Assembly (NCBI GenBank): GCA_038501785.1 | Contig: JBAMJR010000161.1 | Coordinates: forward strand, 17,501 to 81,500 | Direction of reading: 5' to 3' | Origin: Myoxocephalus aenaeus | Taxonomy: Eukaryota; Chordata; Actinopteri; Perciformes; Cottidae | Length of the DNA stretch: 64,000 bases | In this document: positions 63,901 through 64,000 of the stretch, one piece after another | Position numbering within the stretch: position 1 is the stretch's first letter | How the letters are laid out: each line of letters starts with the position of its first letter | Translations under genes and position numbers: made by a program | Notes under the pieces: model-generated | What the model was told of the DNA's origin: nothing | The model's input: the letters and a program-made list of their open reading frames with translations, nothing else | Database searches by the model: none

Positions 63901-64000
63901 TGTCAATCTGAAATTATATTTTTATATCAAGCATTAGAAATCATCCTCTCACCGTTCCCCGCTGGTAATTCAATAGCTGTTCCTCAATGACCACAACTAT
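52796..64000 (-). CDS. ccdc88b: ccdc88b, 3' part of split gene (Girdin-family coiled-coil adaptor)
   Basis: Seen: six exons on the minus strand join in phase: 64000-63953 (cut by the window edge), 61937-61792, 56805-56698, 55442-55297, 53534-53196, 52863-52796. They give 284 residues plus stop. The order is end of the coiled coil (LLTQLKGNMEEENRHLAEQN), REYQ|EKLSELRREKQK, KIMDQYRVLEP, a basic NWIADRMKKLIKPR segment, then a low-complexity Ser/Pro tail with SFSPGD. Known: Girdin, Daple and CCDC88B share EEENRHL, ELRRxKEKLEEKIMDQY and a basic (S/N)W segment. MDQYRVLEP and SFSPGD match CCDC88B best from memory. CCDC88B (HkRP3/Gipie) has an N-terminal HOOK domain, outside this window, and acts in immune and endothelial cells. 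No Daple-like GCV PDZ-binding end is present; the tail ends PSTLN. Confidence 0.87.
53196..53534 (-). CDS. ccdc88b: ccdc88b exon: Ser/Pro-rich tail with SFSPGD
   Basis: Acceptor tcatatcgtttcag, then DPRSAPVSPCPTRKAPSQTE, LDISAPGTPTMRSGSSVRRK, LGSRHGWALGLARGGSGVSQ, SFSPGDHKTPPRLRSGQ and an acidic end SSQESVEEDEG; donor gtgagg. RRKLGSR and QSFSPGD match human CCDC88B RRKLSSR and ESFSPGD. Predicted disordered, with many potential Ser/Thr-Pro phosphosites. 339 nt, phase 1 to 1. The 138-residue open frame on the other strand over this exon is a shadow. Confidence 0.88.
53829..54025 (+). repeat. tRNA-derived SINE (copy B)
   Basis: The head ggggctcaggtgggagagc (A box) and gttgtttgattccggg (B box) are followed by cccctcctgtccacatgttg.tgtccttggca, then a gtgaatgtg..agaaaagcactctaaaatg tail. 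It lies in the ccdc88b intron. The tRNA-like part is not a functional tRNA. Confidence 0.75.
55230..55257. repeat. (GT)14 microsatellite
   Basis: Lies just downstream of the 55297 donor of ccdc88b, followed by gtgcgtgcg words. Confidence 0.95.
55297..55442 (-). CDS. ccdc88b: ccdc88b exon: basic NWIADRMKKLIKPR segment
   Basis: Acceptor tgtcctcgtag, then KSNWIADRMKKLIKPRGGGR, DGRALFTAMGSVENLADSTE and FTSDTPQP; donor gtgagg. It matches Girdin GNWITLKMRKLIKSKKD and the basic region after MDQY in CCDC88B. In Girdin the equivalent basic stretch binds phosphoinositides. 146 nt, phase 2 to phase 1. A TG/GC-rich repeat follows immediately in the intron. Confidence 0.92.
56698..56805 (-). CDS. ccdc88b: ccdc88b exon: ELRREKQKLVEKIMDQYRVLEP
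   Basis: Acceptor gtttttcttcag, a G completing Gln, then EKLSELRREKQKLVEKIMDQ, YRVLEPSMHPPASKS and two bases of Lys; donor gtactg. Girdin has DKLNELRRQKEKLEEKIMDQYKFYDPSPP. The coiled coil ends here and a Pro/Ser linker begins. 108 nt, phase 2 to phase 2. Confidence 0.94.
57131..57629. mobile_element. solo LTR (TG...CA, 5-bp TSD gctac)
   Basis: The element starts TGTTATGAC and ends GCGTAACA, with exact gctac duplications at 57126-57130 and 57630-57634. AATAAA lies at 57517-57522 on the plus strand. At 499 bp with no internal coding region, it fits a solo LTR left after LTR-LTR recombination of a retrotransposon. The superfamily cannot be told from the LTR alone. Confidence 0.75.
57870..57949. 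repeat. (TTTC)n followed by (AT)26 microsatellite
   Basis: TTTC repeats (57870-57895) run directly into an alternating AT tract (57898-57949). Confidence 0.95.
58055..58440. mobile_element. hAT-type MITE, TIR TAGGGTGACCAGA, with internal 64-bp duplication
   Basis: Ends TAGGGTGACCAGA and TCTGGTCACCCTA are perfect inverted repeats with aaagaggac/cccggac subterminal motifs. The flanks share tataaaa on both sides. Inside, a 64-bp unit starting taccatttccaaaacttg is tandemly duplicated (58231-58294, 58295-58358), and a 19-G run lies at 58101-58119. Confidence 0.85.
58775..58979 (-). repeat. tRNA-derived SINE (copy C)
   Basis: Read from 58979 on the minus strand: gatgtggcccaggagctggagg, then ggtggtttcgatcttcgcatgtagacgtgtccttgagc, then a gaggttgaatttcatgtatg tail. 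The A-box/B-box order and the cgtgtccttgagc phrase match the other SINE copies. Confidence 0.6.
58985..59110 (-). repeat. dispersed repeat fragment (same family as 4405-4760)
   Basis: The reverse complement shares catgctaacatg and tttaccatgttcaacatctta with the copy at 4441-4530. Confidence 0.6.
59111..60714. other. ccdc88b intron, no feature recognised
   Basis: A/T-rich, non-coding, with a short (attca)4 run at about 60599-60618. Confidence 0.45.
60715..61231. mobile_element. possible piggyBac-like MITE (TTAA target sites)
   Basis: TTAA at 60715-60718 and 61228-61231 borders imperfect inverted ends GGGCGGAGTCAGCGAT and ATCGCTGACTGTGCACC. TTAA duplication is the hallmark of piggyBac insertions. 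517 bp with no transposase; the 60-residue open frame is incidental. Confidence 0.5.
61792..61937 (-). CDS. ccdc88b: ccdc88b exon: LLTQLKGNMEEENRHLAEQN coiled coil
   Basis: Acceptor tgtgtgtag, then LLTQLKGNMEEENRHLAEQN, SLLKENRALLEQSLERRDQH, YSQQREY and two bases of Gln; donor gtcagt. It matches Girdin LLSQLKGNLEEENRHL...NRTLLEQNMESKD...QRQY. Heptad-rich, Leu/Glu/Gln dominated. Starts in phase 0, ends in phase 2, 146 nt. Confidence 0.93.
61938..62941. other. ccdc88b intron, no feature recognised
   Basis: Non-coding, A/T-rich. 63230-63952 beyond the MITE is likewise unassigned. Confidence 0.45.
62942..63229. mobile_element. Tc1/mariner-type MITE with ~80-bp TIRs
   Basis: Starts TA-CAGTCAGGTCCATAAATAT and ends with its complement plus TA, at 62942-63229. 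The inverted arms agree almost perfectly for about 80 nt (through ccacaacaatggagttgaaat). The 288-bp element is nearly all palindrome, with TA target duplication as in Tc1/mariner. Confidence 0.92.
63953..64000 (-). CDS. ccdc88b: ccdc88b exon (partial, enters from right edge): coiled coil
   Basis: Reads IEEQLLNYQRGT in frame up to donor gtgaga, phase 0. Followed by LLTQLKGN in the next exon it aligns with Girdin LNNQCELLSQLKGN. The start lies outside the window. Confidence 0.75.

Overview
This window looks like nuclear DNA from a teleost fish. It contains two recognisable protein-coding genes with vertebrate-style split exons (GT-AG borders and matching codon phases). It also has very long (CA)n/(TG)n microsatellites and many non-autonomous DNA transposons (hAT, Tc1/mariner and piggyBac-like), tRNA-derived SINEs, an L2-type LINE tail and a solo LTR. 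Nothing bacterial or viral was seen apart from the solo LTR, and there is no CRISPR or operon structure.

Layout: (1) 1-38.1 kb, + strand: the 3' part of a MACROD1-type mono-ADP-ribosyl hydrolase gene. Five macrodomain exons (8684-8800, 24715-24836, 26978-27008, 30092-30165, 34306-34387) splice in perfect phase. They are followed by a short terminal exon, best placed at 38083-38117. The 5' exons lie upstream of the window. (2) 38.1-52.8 kb: an intergenic stretch between two convergent genes. It is rich in MITEs, a SINE, a degenerate tandem array, an old ~380 bp tandem duplication, an L2 LINE tail and microsatellites, with two weak candidate orphan exons and one candidate non-coding regulatory block. 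(3) 52.8-64 kb, - strand: the last six exons of a CCDC88B (Gipie; Girdin/HOOK-related) gene, from the end of the coiled coil to the stop codon. Its 5' part lies beyond the right edge.

MACROD1 and CCDC88B are on the same chromosome arm in mammals (human 11q13), so their tail-to-tail closeness here fits an old linkage. The two products have no known shared pathway. MACROD1 removes ADP-ribose from acidic residues and hydrolyses O-acetyl-ADP-ribose; CCDC88B is a coiled-coil adaptor.

The most interesting points are these. The best-fitting last exon of macrod1 would end the protein in Ser-Lys-Leu, a canonical peroxisomal targeting signal. A 31-nt microexon encodes the phosphate-binding loop and has a long UG tract just downstream, and a later exon has a TG repeat directly at its acceptor. 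A hAT transposon at 27.8-29.1 kb carries a short intact N-terminal transposase-like reading frame and is itself interrupted by a second hAT with a perfect 8-bp target duplication. Several short perfect hairpins look like products of local template switching.
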